Assembly (NCBI GenBank): GCA_051000715.1
Contig: JBPCOB010000043.1
Location: 1-23,164, forward strand
DNA from: JBPCOB01 sp051000715
Lineage (GTDB): Bacteria; Actinomycetota; Actinomycetes; JALYNC01
Direction of reading: 5' to 3'
Length of the DNA stretch: 23,164 bases
How positions within the stretch are numbered: position 1 is the stretch's first letter; each line of letters begins with the position of its first letter. The position numbers and the translations under genes are program-made. The notes below the pieces were generated by a model. That model ran no database searches. It saw only the letters and a list, made by a program, of their open reading frames with translations, and was not told the origin of the DNA. Of the stretch, positions 1 to 7,030 are shown in pieces.

Positions 1-102
1 GGCGGCGCCGCACCCGGCTGGCCCGTCTTCCCGTCGGTGCTGCTGCTGGCCGGTCTCGGGTTGGCCGCCGAAAGTGGTCGGCGGCTCGCACGAGGCCGCT
101 GA
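1..102 (+). CDS. C-terminal tail of a membrane-anchored protein (5' end outside window)
   Basis: Frame 1 is open from the first base and stops at TGA 100-102, giving 33 residues. They form a hydrophobic stretch (about residues 9-23, rich in Leu/Val/Ala/Gly) followed by a short Arg-rich tail. A hydrophobic helix followed by positive charges is the usual C-terminal anchor of a secreted or surface protein. The next gene is a sortase, and such genes are often paired with a surface protein, but no LPXTG-type motif falls inside the visible part. The function cannot be told from this fragment; it could also be the last helix of an ordinary membrane protein. Confidence 0.6.
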   Translation, partial: GGAAPGWPVFPSVLLLAGLGLAAESGRRLARGR

Positions 103-178
103 CCCGCCCGCGTTGATGGCTCTCCCGGCCCGCCGCCACCGGCACGCGGCCTATGTGGTTGGACCACCGCTGCTAGGG

Positions 179-871
179 ATGACCGGCAGGCCGCCCGGGC
201 CCCCAGGCCCGACCTCCGGCAGAGTCCGTGCGTCAGATGCCGGGGCGGGATTGCTCGGCCTCGCTGGTGGCCTGTTGGTGGTGGCGGGCCTAGTGCTGTC
301 GCTGCACGACCAGCGCGACGTCGCGCTCGGTCGGATTCCTGCGGCGGCCGCGGCGCCGGCCGCGGTAACGCTCGGCGATAGCCCGGCCGTCAGCGCCGTA
401 CCTGCGAGTCCGCGCCGAACAACAACGGCCGGCTTCGTGCCCCGTCGGTTGAGCATCCCAAGGCTCAGGGTGGACGCCCCCGTCGTTGCGGTCGCGGTCG
501 GCGCCGACCGGTCGCTGGGAGTTCCAGCGGATCCGGCCGTGCTCGGCTGGTGGCGGGACGGCGCTCGCCCGGGCCAGGCCGGCGGCAGCCTTGTCATTGA
601 CGGCCATGTGGACAGCGCCCAGGCCGGCCCCGGCGCGCTGTTCCAGCTGCGAGCACTGGTCCCTGGTGACGTCATCACGATCTCTGGAACCGGGCGAGTT
701 CAGCGGTACATCGTCGCCGCCCGCCGGCAGTATCCCAAGGCCGCGCTGCCGTCCGCCATCTTCGACCAGGGTGTCACCGGCCGGCTGGTGCTAGTCACCT
801 GCGGAGGTCGGTTCGACCACCGCAGCAGGCATTACGCGGACAACGTCGTGGTCTTCGCCACCCCGGCTTGA
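179..871 (+). CDS. Class E/F-type sortase (cysteine transpeptidase)
   Basis: The product (230 residues from this start) is a membrane-anchored sortase acting outside the cell, where sortases cleave and transfer surface proteins or process pili. A single hydrophobic segment lies near residues 22-40, followed by a linker and the sortase barrel. The catalytic set is visible: His143 in a DGHVDS motif, Cys208 in LVLVTCGG, and Arg217 in the SRHYADNVVVFA strand. The short form with the VTCGG motif resembles the actinobacterial class E/F group rather than SrtA. The reading frame is open from 74, overlapping the upstream gene. ATG 179 was chosen because it gives a normal short N-terminus before the membrane helix; ATG 116 is possible and neither has a good ribosome site. 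Its substrate is unknown; the truncated upstream gene is a candidate. Confidence 0.8.
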   Translation: MTGRPPGPPGPTSGRVRASDAGAGLLGLAGGLLVVAGLVLSLHDQRDVALGRIPAAAAAPAAVTLGDSPAVSAVPASPRRTTTAGFVPRRLSIPRLRVDAPVVAVAVGADRSLGVPADPAVLGWWRDGARPGQAGGSLVIDGHVDSAQAGPGALFQLRALVPGDVITISGTGRVQRYIVAARRQYPKAALPSAIFDQGVTGRLVLVTCGGRFDHRSRHYADNVVVFATPA

Positions 872-879
872 GCCGCACC

Positions 880-1743
880 CTAAGCCAGCTCCTCGGCCGG
901 CCGCGGCAACGGGGGCGGAGTGCCGCCGAAAGCTGGGCAGAGAGCCTGGTGATCGCACCAGTCGCAGAGCCTGCTCGGCCGAGCCCGCCAGTCGCCGGTG
1001 CGGCTCGCGCGTGAGATGGCTTCCCACAGTGCCTCGAGATTGCGCTGGAAGGCGCGAAGCTCGTCGGCTTCAGGCGCGTAGCGCAGCACCATCCGGTCGC
1101 CGAGGTAGAGCAGCCTGAGCTCCCGCGGCACCCGCCCGGATGTGCGCCAGAGCACCAGGGCGTAGAACTTCATCTGGAACAGCGCCCGCTGCTCGAAGTC
1201 CGCACCGGGGGCGGCACCGGTCTTGTAGTCGACAACCCGGAGGTCACCGGACGGCGCGGCGTCCAGCCGGTCGACGTAGCCGCGCAGCCGCAGGCCGGAG
1301 TCGAGCACCGTCTCGACGCAGCTCTCGCGCTCGGCCGGCTCCAGTCGGCTCGGCTCCTCGAGGCTGAAGTAGCCGTGCAGCAGGTCCACGGCCGAGGACA
1401 GCCAACTCGACTCTGCGCTTGGGTCTGCGCCCGCGAACAAGCCGGCCAGCTCCGGCTCCTCCGCGAGCAGACGCTGCCACTCCGGGGCCAGCAGGGCGGC
1501 GGCGGCCTCAGGCGTGCGCTCGCCCGCTGGCAGGTCGAAAAGCCGCTGGAGCACCGCGTGCACGACCGTGCCTCGGACGGCTGCCTCGCTGGGGCGCTCG
1601 GGAAGCCGGTCGACCGTGCGGAACCGGTAGAGAAGTGGGCAGGTGCGGAAGTCCGCGGCCCGGGAGGGCGAGAGCGACCCCACCACCGGCGCAGCCAGGT
1701 TGACTACCGCGGTGGCGGCCCGCCGTTCATCGGTGGTGGTCAT
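880..1743 (-). CDS. RecB-family PD-(D/E)XK nuclease with predicted Fe-S cluster
   Basis: A 287-residue stand-alone nuclease resembling the C-terminal nuclease domain of RecB/AddB, conserved beside the proteasome locus in many Actinobacteria (Rv2119-like). Visible motifs in order: His62 in GTVVHAVL, Asp158 in GYVDRLD, the core Asp172-Tyr-Lys174 in VVDYKTG, and the Gln190/Tyr194 motif in QMKFYALVL. Together they form the metal-dependent DNA-cleaving site. Four cysteines, Cys35 near the N-terminus and Cys260, Cys263 and Cys269 near the C-terminus, match the split arrangement that holds a 4Fe-4S cluster in AddB-type nucleases. It has no helicase domain. It converges with the sortase gene (8-base gap) and diverges from the dioxygenase gene. 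A -10-like box lies 7 bases before its ATG, so the mRNA is probably leaderless. Its physiological substrate is not known from sequence. Confidence 0.85.
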   Translation of the reverse strand: MTTTDERRAATAVVNLAAPVVGSLSPSRAADFRTCPLLYRFRTVDRLPERPSEAAVRGTVVHAVLQRLFDLPAGERTPEAAAALLAPEWQRLLAEEPELAGLFAGADPSAESSWLSSAVDLLHGYFSLEEPSRLEPAERESCVETVLDSGLRLRGYVDRLDAAPSGDLRVVDYKTGAAPGADFEQRALFQMKFYALVLWRTSGRVPRELRLLYLGDRMVLRYAPEADELRAFQRNLEALWEAISRASRTGDWRARPSRLCDWCDHQALCPAFGGTPPPLPRPAEELA

Positions 1744-1750
1744 GTCGGCG

Positions 1751-1756
1751 ACATTA
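1751..1756 (-). promoter_or_regulatory. Predicted leaderless -10 box for the RecB-like nuclease
   Basis: On the minus strand the sequence reads TAATGT, then seven bases, then the ATG at 1743. It matches the actinobacterial -10 consensus TANNNT at the distance that puts the first transcribed base at or next to the start codon. There is no Shine-Dalgarno site. I could not assign a -35 box. Confidence 0.5.
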
Positions 1757-1855
1757 GGGGAGGGCTCCGACAGAATCGGGGAACCCGAACCGACCGGTGG
1801 ACAGCCGAGAGGTGCTGGGCGTCCACCGCGCGCGCCACCCGCCTCGTACGCGCCG

Positions 1856-1861
1856 TAAGGT
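1856..1861 (+). promoter_or_regulatory. Predicted leaderless -10 box for the homogentisate dioxygenase-like gene
   Basis: TAAGGT ends seven bases before ATG 1869. The AAGG inside it could also be read as a weak ribosome site for the same ATG. The same hexamer, TAAGGT, occurs six bases before another start at 18588, which favours the promoter reading. Confidence 0.45.
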
Positions 1862-1868
1862 CCCGGGC

Positions 1869-3005
1869 ATGGGAATGGAGCACAAGGGTCGGGTCGCCCG
1901 TCAGACCCATGTCGGCATTCCGGCGGGTCTGGTGGAGGAGGAGCACGGTCGAGCGGCGTTCGCCGGCGCGGTCAGCCACCTTTACCGCACCGTCGCGCCG
2001 ACTGCCTGGGTCGATGTCGACGGACCGCTGCGGCCGCGGGCGTACGACCTGAACCGCCTGGAGCCACCGGACGTCGATGACCCCGAGGGTTTTCACACCG
2101 TGTTGCTCTACAACGACGACTTGCGGGTCCGCATCTCCCGACGGCGCGTGCCGATGCCCTTCGCCTTCCGCAACGGCGACGGCGACGAGGTGGCCTTCGT
2201 CCACCATGGGGTAGGCGTACTGCAGACCGACTACGGGCCGCTCGACTATTCGGCCGGGGACTACCTGGTTATCCCGAAGGGCACGGCGTACCGCTGGGTA
2301 CCCGACGGCGGCGAGTCCTTCCTGTACATCATCGAGTCGACGGCGCCGGTCACCTTGCCCGACTTCGGGCTGATGGGGCGCCATGCCGTGGTCGACCCCA
2401 AGGTCCTCGTCACGCCGGAGCCGTACGCCGAGCCGCCCGCCGACTGGACCGGCGACGGCAACGGCCGATGGCGCCTGCGGGTCAAGCGACAGGACGAGTG
2501 GACGACCTTCACCTACTCGCACAACCCGTTCACTGTCGTCGGCTGGGCGGGTGACCTGGCGCCGTACCGGTTGCACACGTCGGACATCCGACCGGTGACG
2601 AGCCCGCGCTACCACCTCCCGCCGAGCGTGCACACGACGTTCCGCTGCGGAGGCTTCGACATCGCCACGTTCGTCCCCCGGCCGTTCGAGACCGACCCCG
2701 AGGCGCTGCGGGTGCCGTTTTTCCACGCCAACGTCGACAACGACGAAGTGATCTTCTACAGCCGGGGGGACTTCTTCTCCCGGAAAGGCATCGGGGAGGG
2801 CTGGCTCACGCTGCACCCCCAGGGCGCGCAGCACGGACCGCAGCCCGGCGCGGCGGAGCGGGCGGCGGCCAAGGATTCGACCGACGAGATCGCCGTCATG
2901 ATCGAGTGTGTCCGCCCGCTCACCATCGCGCAGGACGCCAAGCCGGCCGAGGACCCCTCCTACACCACCTCGTGGGCACGCGGGATGGGGCTGGTGGACG
3001 GCTGA
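1869..3005 (+). CDS. Homogentisate 1,2-dioxygenase-like protein (short form)
   Basis: The 378-residue product matches the homogentisate dioxygenase family, cupin-fold Fe(II) enzymes that open the ring of homogentisate to maleylacetoacetate in phenylalanine/tyrosine breakdown. Family features seen: an N-terminal THVGIP...EEEHGR...VSHLYR block, a central DYSAGDYLVIPKGTAYRW cupin strand, and a C-terminal metal site with candidate ligands His286 (FFHANVD), Glu293 (NDEVIFY) and His322 (QHGPQPG). It is shorter than the roughly 430-residue Pseudomonas-type enzyme and lacks its N-terminal part. ATG 1869 was chosen for the -10 box just upstream and because conserved sequence starts soon after; ATG 1875 is an alternative. 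No other tyrosine-catabolism gene is visible here, so its place beside the proteasome locus is not a pathway operon. It could be a dioxygenase of related specificity. Confidence 0.8.
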   Translation: MGMEHKGRVARQTHVGIPAGLVEEEHGRAAFAGAVSHLYRTVAPTAWVDVDGPLRPRAYDLNRLEPPDVDDPEGFHTVLLYNDDLRVRISRRRVPMPFAFRNGDGDEVAFVHHGVGVLQTDYGPLDYSAGDYLVIPKGTAYRWVPDGGESFLYIIESTAPVTLPDFGLMGRHAVVDPKVLVTPEPYAEPPADWTGDGNGRWRLRVKRQDEWTTFTYSHNPFTVVGWAGDLAPYRLHTSDIRPVTSPRYHLPPSVHTTFRCGGFDIATFVPRPFETDPEALRVPFFHANVDNDEVIFYSRGDFFSRKGIGEGWLTLHPQGAQHGPQPGAAERAAAKDSTDEIAVMIECVRPLTIAQDAKPAEDPSYTTSWARGMGLVDG

Positions 3006-3046
3006 GCCGTCCTTGGTCTCCGGCGCTCCTGCGGCGCGGCCGCACG

Positions 3047-3052
3047 TAACAT
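3047..3052 (+). promoter_or_regulatory. Predicted leaderless -10 box for the site-2 protease gene
   Basis: TAACAT is followed by exactly six bases and GTG 3059. The region before the GTG has no Shine-Dalgarno site, so this box also supports GTG 3059 as the true start. Confidence 0.6.
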
Positions 3053-3058
3053 CGAGCC

Positions 3059-4204
3059 GTGACCGACCAGGCCGATCCCCAGCCCTCCCGGCGCGTCGCG
3101 GACGGCGTGCGGGTCGGCCGCGCGTTCGGCGTCCCCGTCTACGTCGCCCCCTCTTGGTTCCTGGTCGCGGCGCTGATCACCTACTTCTTCGCGCCCACGG
3201 TGGAGCAGCGGGTGGCCGGCATCGGCTCGGCCCGGTATCTCGTCTCGCTGCTGTTCGCGCTGCTGCTCTACCTGTCGGTCTTCATCCACGAGCTCAGCCA
3301 CACCCTGACCGCCCGCCGGCTCGGGCTGCCGGTACGACGGATCACCTTGCAGCTTCTCGGTGGGGTCTCCGAGATCGAGCGGGAGCCCGATTCGCCCGGC
3401 AAGGAGTACCTGGTCGCGATCGCCGGCCCGCTGATCTCACTGCTGCTTGCCGGTGTGGGATTCGCGCTGGTCGGCCAGTTCCACGAGGGTGGCATCACTC
3501 GGGTGCTCGCCGGGGAGCTGGCCCTTTCCAACGGGTTGGTGGCCGCTTTCAACCTGCTGCCCGGTCTGCCGTTGGATGGTGGGCGGGTGCTCCGGGCGGC
3601 GGTGTGGGGCCTGTCCGGCCGCCCGGACGCCGGCACCGTCGTGGCCGCCTGGGTCGGGCGTGGTGTGGCGGTCGTGCTGCTCGCCGTACCGCTGGTCTCC
3701 AGTGCCGGAACCGGATCACCGGCCAACCTCGTCAACGTCATCTATTTCGCGCTGCTCGCCTCGTTCATCTGGGGCGGCGCCACTGCGGCGCTGCGAAGCG
3801 CGCAGGTGCAGCGTCGGCTACCTGAGCTTCGGCTGCGCACCCTGGCCCGGCGGGCTCTCCCGGTCTCAGCCGACCTGCCGCTGGCCGAGGCGCTGCGCCG
3901 GGCCGCTGACTCCGGCGCCCGCGGGCTGGTCGTCGTCGACGGCGCCGGTCGGCCGCAGGCCGTGGTCTCGGAGGCCGCCGTCGCCGCCACTCCGGAGATA
4001 CGCCGGCCGTGGGTGTCGGTCGGCACGCTGGCCCGACAGCTGGCGCCCGGCCTCGTTTTGGACGCCGACCTCTCCGGTGCCGCTGTGCTGGAGGCGATGC
4101 GGCGGGCTCCGGCCTCGGAGTACCTGGTGGTGGAGAGCTCGGGTGACGTTTATGGCGTGCTCACGTCGACCGACGTGACGAGTACCGTGAACGCGGCCGG
4201 CTGA
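3059..4204 (+). CDS. Site-2 protease family membrane metalloprotease with CBS domains
   Basis: A 381-residue M50-type protease that would cut within membrane helices, for example of membrane-held regulators. The zinc site is clear: HELSH at 77-81 in a hydrophobic segment, and the third ligand Asp173 in the LPLDGGR motif (171-176). Further hydrophobic segments lie near 28-45, 61-80, 116-138, 150-167, 195-213 and 223-240. Residues about 260-375 form a soluble tail resembling a pair of CBS modules, which often bind adenosyl nucleotides and regulate the attached enzyme. Short M50 proteins with C-terminal CBS domains are the Rip3/SpoIVFB-like subgroup. GTG 3059 has a -10 box six bases upstream. 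trmI begins five bases after its stop, so both are probably on one mRNA. The substrate is unknown. Confidence 0.88.
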   Translation: MTDQADPQPSRRVADGVRVGRAFGVPVYVAPSWFLVAALITYFFAPTVEQRVAGIGSARYLVSLLFALLLYLSVFIHELSHTLTARRLGLPVRRITLQLLGGVSEIEREPDSPGKEYLVAIAGPLISLLLAGVGFALVGQFHEGGITRVLAGELALSNGLVAAFNLLPGLPLDGGRVLRAAVWGLSGRPDAGTVVAAWVGRGVAVVLLAVPLVSSAGTGSPANLVNVIYFALLASFIWGGATAALRSAQVQRRLPELRLRTLARRALPVSADLPLAEALRRAADSGARGLVVVDGAGRPQAVVSEAAVAATPEIRRPWVSVGTLARQLAPGLVLDADLSGAAVLEAMRRAPASEYLVVESSGDVYGVLTSTDVTSTVNAAG

Positions 4205-4209
4205 GGCAG

Positions 4210-5145
4210 GTGGCCGAGCCCACCGGCGCCGCGCGTCGAAGGGGACCGCTGCGGCCCGGGGACCAGGTACAGCTGACCGATGCCAAGGGCCGCCGGCACA
4301 CCATCACCCTGGCGAGCGGGCAGGAATACCACACCCACCGCGGCATGCTTGCCCACGACGTGCTCATCGGATCGCCCGAGGGGGTGGTGGTGACGACCAC
4401 CGGGGGAGCGACCTACCTCGCCCTGCGGCCACTGCTGGCCGACTACACGGTCGCCATGCCGCGCGGAGCTGCCGTCGTCTACCCGAAGGACGCCGGGCAG
4501 ATCATCGCCATGGCTGACATCTTCCCGGGCGCCCGGGTGGTGGAAGCCGGTGCCGGATCCGGCGCGCTGACGTGCTCGCTGCTGCGCGCGGTGGGGGACC
4601 GCGGCAGCGTCACGTCGTACGAGCGCCGGGCGGACTTCGCCGAGGTGGCGCGCAACAACGTGGAGCGGTTCTTCGGCGGCCCCCACCCGGCCTGGCGGCT
4701 GGTCACCGGCGAGCTGGCCACCGCCTTGGTCGAGCGCGGCGTCGACCGGGTCGTCCTGGACATGCTGGCGCCCTGGGAGGTCCTGCACGAGGTCGCCGCC
4801 GCGCTGGTGCCGGGCGGCGTGGCGTGCTGTTACGTCGCGACGACGCCGCAGCTGTCGCGGACGGTGGAGGCGCTGCGCGAGTCCGGCCGCTTCGCCGAGC
4901 CAGCCAGCTGGGAGTCGCTGCTGCGGAACTGGCACGTGGATGGCCTGGCCGTGCGGCCGGACCACCGGATGGTCGGCCACACGGGCTTCCTGGTGACCGC
5001 ACGGCGCCTCGCCGAGGGTGTCTCCCCACCGCCGCGCCGGCGACGGCCGGCCAAGGGTGCCCGTCCGGAAAGCCCGCAGCCACCCGACGCGCTCCCCGCG
5101 GAAGCCGAGTCACAGGCCAGGCCGCCGGCCGATGGGCCGCCCTGA
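4210..5145 (+). CDS. trmI: tRNA (adenine(58)-N1)-methyltransferase TrmI
   Basis: A 311-residue SAM-dependent enzyme that methylates N1 of A58 in the T-loop of tRNA, working in family members as a homotetramer. An N-terminal small beta domain (about 13-80, with QLTDAKGRRHT and EYHTHRG) leads into the Rossmann methyltransferase domain. SAM motif I is EAGAGSGAL at 112-120, the catalytic-region motif is LDMLAPWE at 183-190, and the C-terminal GHTGFLV (256-262) is typical. The last 40 or so residues are a Pro/Arg-rich, probably disordered tail that is longer than in the mycobacterial homologue (Rv2118c). The gene follows the protease by five bases, with GAGG just upstream of the GTG, so translation is probably coupled. 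It commonly sits directly before mpa in Actinobacteria. Confidence 0.93.
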   Translation: MAEPTGAARRRGPLRPGDQVQLTDAKGRRHTITLASGQEYHTHRGMLAHDVLIGSPEGVVVTTTGGATYLALRPLLADYTVAMPRGAAVVYPKDAGQIIAMADIFPGARVVEAGAGSGALTCSLLRAVGDRGSVTSYERRADFAEVARNNVERFFGGPHPAWRLVTGELATALVERGVDRVVLDMLAPWEVLHEVAAALVPGGVACCYVATTPQLSRTVEALRESGRFAEPASWESLLRNWHVDGLAVRPDHRMVGHTGFLVTARRLAEGVSPPPRRRRPAKGARPESPQPPDALPAEAESQARPPADGPP

Positions 5146-5182
5146 CCCCGGCGATTCAGGTTCCAGCCGGCAGCGCCGACGG

Positions 5183-5188
5183 TAGGCT
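5183..5188 (+). promoter_or_regulatory. Predicted -10 box for mpa (leadered transcript)
   Basis: TAGGCT lies 38 bases before the mpa GTG. This predicts a leader of about 30 bases that contains the strong Shine-Dalgarno run GGAGGAGGTGA (5210-5220). Read-through from trmI is also likely. Confidence 0.4.
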
Positions 5189-5226
5189 GCCATCCTGGCG
5201 CAGTTTCGCGGAGGAGGTGAAGGTCC

Positions 5227-6993
5227 GTGTCGGGACGCGACGACGCGGAGGCGCGTGCAACGCAGTACGAGAAGGAAGCCCACGACCTCTCGACGCAGAT
5301 CTCCTTCCTGGAGGAGGAGATCTCCATGCTGCGCCGCAAGCTCGCCGAGTCACCGCGCCAGGTTCGAGTTCTCGAGGACCGGCTGACCGAGGCGCAGCGC
5401 AACCTGTCCGGGCTGGTCGGCCAGAACGATCGCCTGGTCAGCACGCTCAAGGAGGCCCGGGAGCAGATCCTGTCCCTGAAGGAGGAGGTCGACCGGCTGG
5501 CGCAGCCGCCGTCCGGCTACGGCATCTACCTTTCCGGCCACGACGACGGGACGGTCGATGTCTTCACCGGTGGTCGCAAGCTCCGGGTGACGGTCAGCCC
5601 CGCTGTGGACCTCGCGGAGCTGCGAAAGGGCCAGGAGGTCATGCTCAACGAGGCGCTGAACGTCGTACGGGCGCTGCGGTTCGAGCGCCAGGGCGACGTC
5701 GTGATGCTCAAGGAGATCCTCGAGGACAGCGAGCGCGCCCTGGTCATCGGCCACACCGACGAGGAGCGGGTCGTCATGCTGGCCGACTCGCTGCGGGAGG
5801 CGCCGATCCGGGTCGGGGACTCGCTGCTGCTCGACCCACGGTCGGGCTGGGCTTACGAGCGGATCCCGAAGTCCGAGGTCGAGGAGCTGGTGCTCGAAGA
5901 GGTCCCGGACGTCGACTACACGCAGATCGGCGGCCTGCGCGACCAGATCGAGTCGATCCGCGACGCCGTCGAGCTTCCCTTCCTGCACAAGGAGCTCTTC
6001 CGCGAGCACCAGCTGCGTCCCCCCAAAGGTGTGCTGCTCTACGGGCCGCCTGGCTGCGGCAAGACGCTGATCGCCAAGGCGGTGGCCAACTCCCTCGCCA
6101 AGAAGGTCGCCGAAGTCACGGGCAAGCCCGAAGGCCGCTCGTTCTTCCTCAACATCAAGGGCCCCGAGCTTCTCAACAAGTACGTCGGCGAGACCGAGCG
6201 GCACATCCGGCTGGTCTTCCAGCGAGCCCGCGAGAAGGCCTCCGAGGGCACCCCTGTCATCGTTTTCTTCGACGAGATGGACTCGATCTTCCGTACCCGG
6301 GGAAGCGGGGTGAGCTCCGATGTCGAGAACACCATCGTTCCCCAGCTGCTCAGCGAGATCGACGGCGTCGAGGGACTCGAGAACGTCATCGTCATCGGCG
6401 CGTCCAACCGCGAGGACATGATCGACCCGGCCATCCTGCGACCGGGCCGACTGGACGTGAAGATCAAGATCGAGCGGCCGGACGCCGAAGCCGCTCGAGA
6501 CATCTTCAGCAAGTACATCCACACCAGCCTGCCGCTGCACGGCGACGACGTCGCCGAACACGGCGGCTCGCGCGGCGCCACGGTGGCCGCGATGATCCAG
6601 CGCACCGTCGAGCGCATGTACACCGAAAGCGACGACAACCGGTTCCTCGAGGTGACCTATGCCAACGGCGACAAGGAGGTCCTCTACTTCAAGGACTTCA
6701 ACTCCGGGGCCATGATCCAGAACATCGTCGACCGGGCCAAGAAGATGGCCATCAAGGACTTCCTCGAGCTGGGCCAGAAGGGGCTGCGGATGTCGCACCT
6801 CATGGCCGCCTGCATAGACGAGTTCAAGGAGAACGAGGATCTGCCCAACACCACCAATCCCGACGACTGGGCCCGGATCTCGGGCAAGAAGGGCGAGCGG
6901 ATCGTCTACATCCGTACGCTCATCTCCGGCGCCAAGGGCACGGAGGCGGGACGGGCGATCGACACGGTGGCCAACACCGGGCAGTACCTGTAG
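5227..6993 (+). CDS. mpa: Proteasomal AAA ATPase ARC/Mpa
   Basis: A 588-residue ring ATPase (ARC in most Actinobacteria, Mpa in mycobacteria) that binds pupylated proteins, unfolds them and passes them to the 20S core. An N-terminal coiled coil (about 8-92) is the Pup-docking element. Tandem OB-type domains (about 95-210) follow, then the AAA domain with Walker A GPPGCGKT at 273-280, Walker B VIVFFDE at 344-350, pore-loop region NKYVGE (317-322) and arginine-finger region RPGRLD (405-410). The protein ends in Gln-Tyr-Leu, the conserved C-terminal tyrosine motif that inserts between PrcA subunits to open the gate. GTG 5227 has a very strong Shine-Dalgarno run 6-16 bases upstream. Length and motifs are normal for the family. 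Confidence 0.97.
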   Translation: MSGRDDAEARATQYEKEAHDLSTQISFLEEEISMLRRKLAESPRQVRVLEDRLTEAQRNLSGLVGQNDRLVSTLKEAREQILSLKEEVDRLAQPPSGYGIYLSGHDDGTVDVFTGGRKLRVTVSPAVDLAELRKGQEVMLNEALNVVRALRFERQGDVVMLKEILEDSERALVIGHTDEERVVMLADSLREAPIRVGDSLLLDPRSGWAYERIPKSEVEELVLEEVPDVDYTQIGGLRDQIESIRDAVELPFLHKELFREHQLRPPKGVLLYGPPGCGKTLIAKAVANSLAKKVAEVTGKPEGRSFFLNIKGPELLNKYVGETERHIRLVFQRAREKASEGTPVIVFFDEMDSIFRTRGSGVSSDVENTIVPQLLSEIDGVEGLENVIVIGASNREDMIDPAILRPGRLDVKIKIERPDAEAARDIFSKYIHTSLPLHGDDVAEHGGSRGATVAAMIQRTVERMYTESDDNRFLEVTYANGDKEVLYFKDFNSGAMIQNIVDRAKKMAIKDFLELGQKGLRMSHLMAACIDEFKENEDLPNTTNPDDWARISGKKGERIVYIRTLISGAKGTEAGRAIDTVANTGQYL

Positions 6994-7018
6994 TCGAACC
7001 GGACGGCGAGCGCCTACC

Positions 7019-7024
7019 TAGACT
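7019..7024 (+). promoter_or_regulatory. Predicted leaderless -10 box for dop
   Basis: TAGACT is followed by six bases and ATG 7031. No Shine-Dalgarno site precedes the ATG, so dop is predicted to have its own leaderless transcript besides any read-through from mpa. Confidence 0.6.
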
Positions 7025-7030
7025 GGTCGC

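Noticed and set aside
865..886. GGCTT...AAGCC inverted repeat at the sortase/RecB convergent junction
   Set aside because: The stem is only five bases and overlaps both stop codons. It is too weak to call a terminator.
1740..2834. A 364-codon minus-strand open frame opposite the homogentisate dioxygenase-like gene
   Set aside because: It mirrors the opposite coding frame, with long Val/Asp/Arg-rich stretches and no domain. The plus-strand product has conserved metal ligands and family motifs.
5350..6798. A 482-codon minus-strand open frame opposite mpa
   Set aside because: It is an antisense shadow rich in Asp/Leu/Val. The plus strand encodes the full-length ATPase with Walker motifs.
6994..6999. 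TCGAAC between mpa and dop, resembling half of an actinobacterial LexA (SOS) box
   Set aside because: The matching GTTCGA half is not found four bases downstream, so there is no dyad and no good case for LexA binding.
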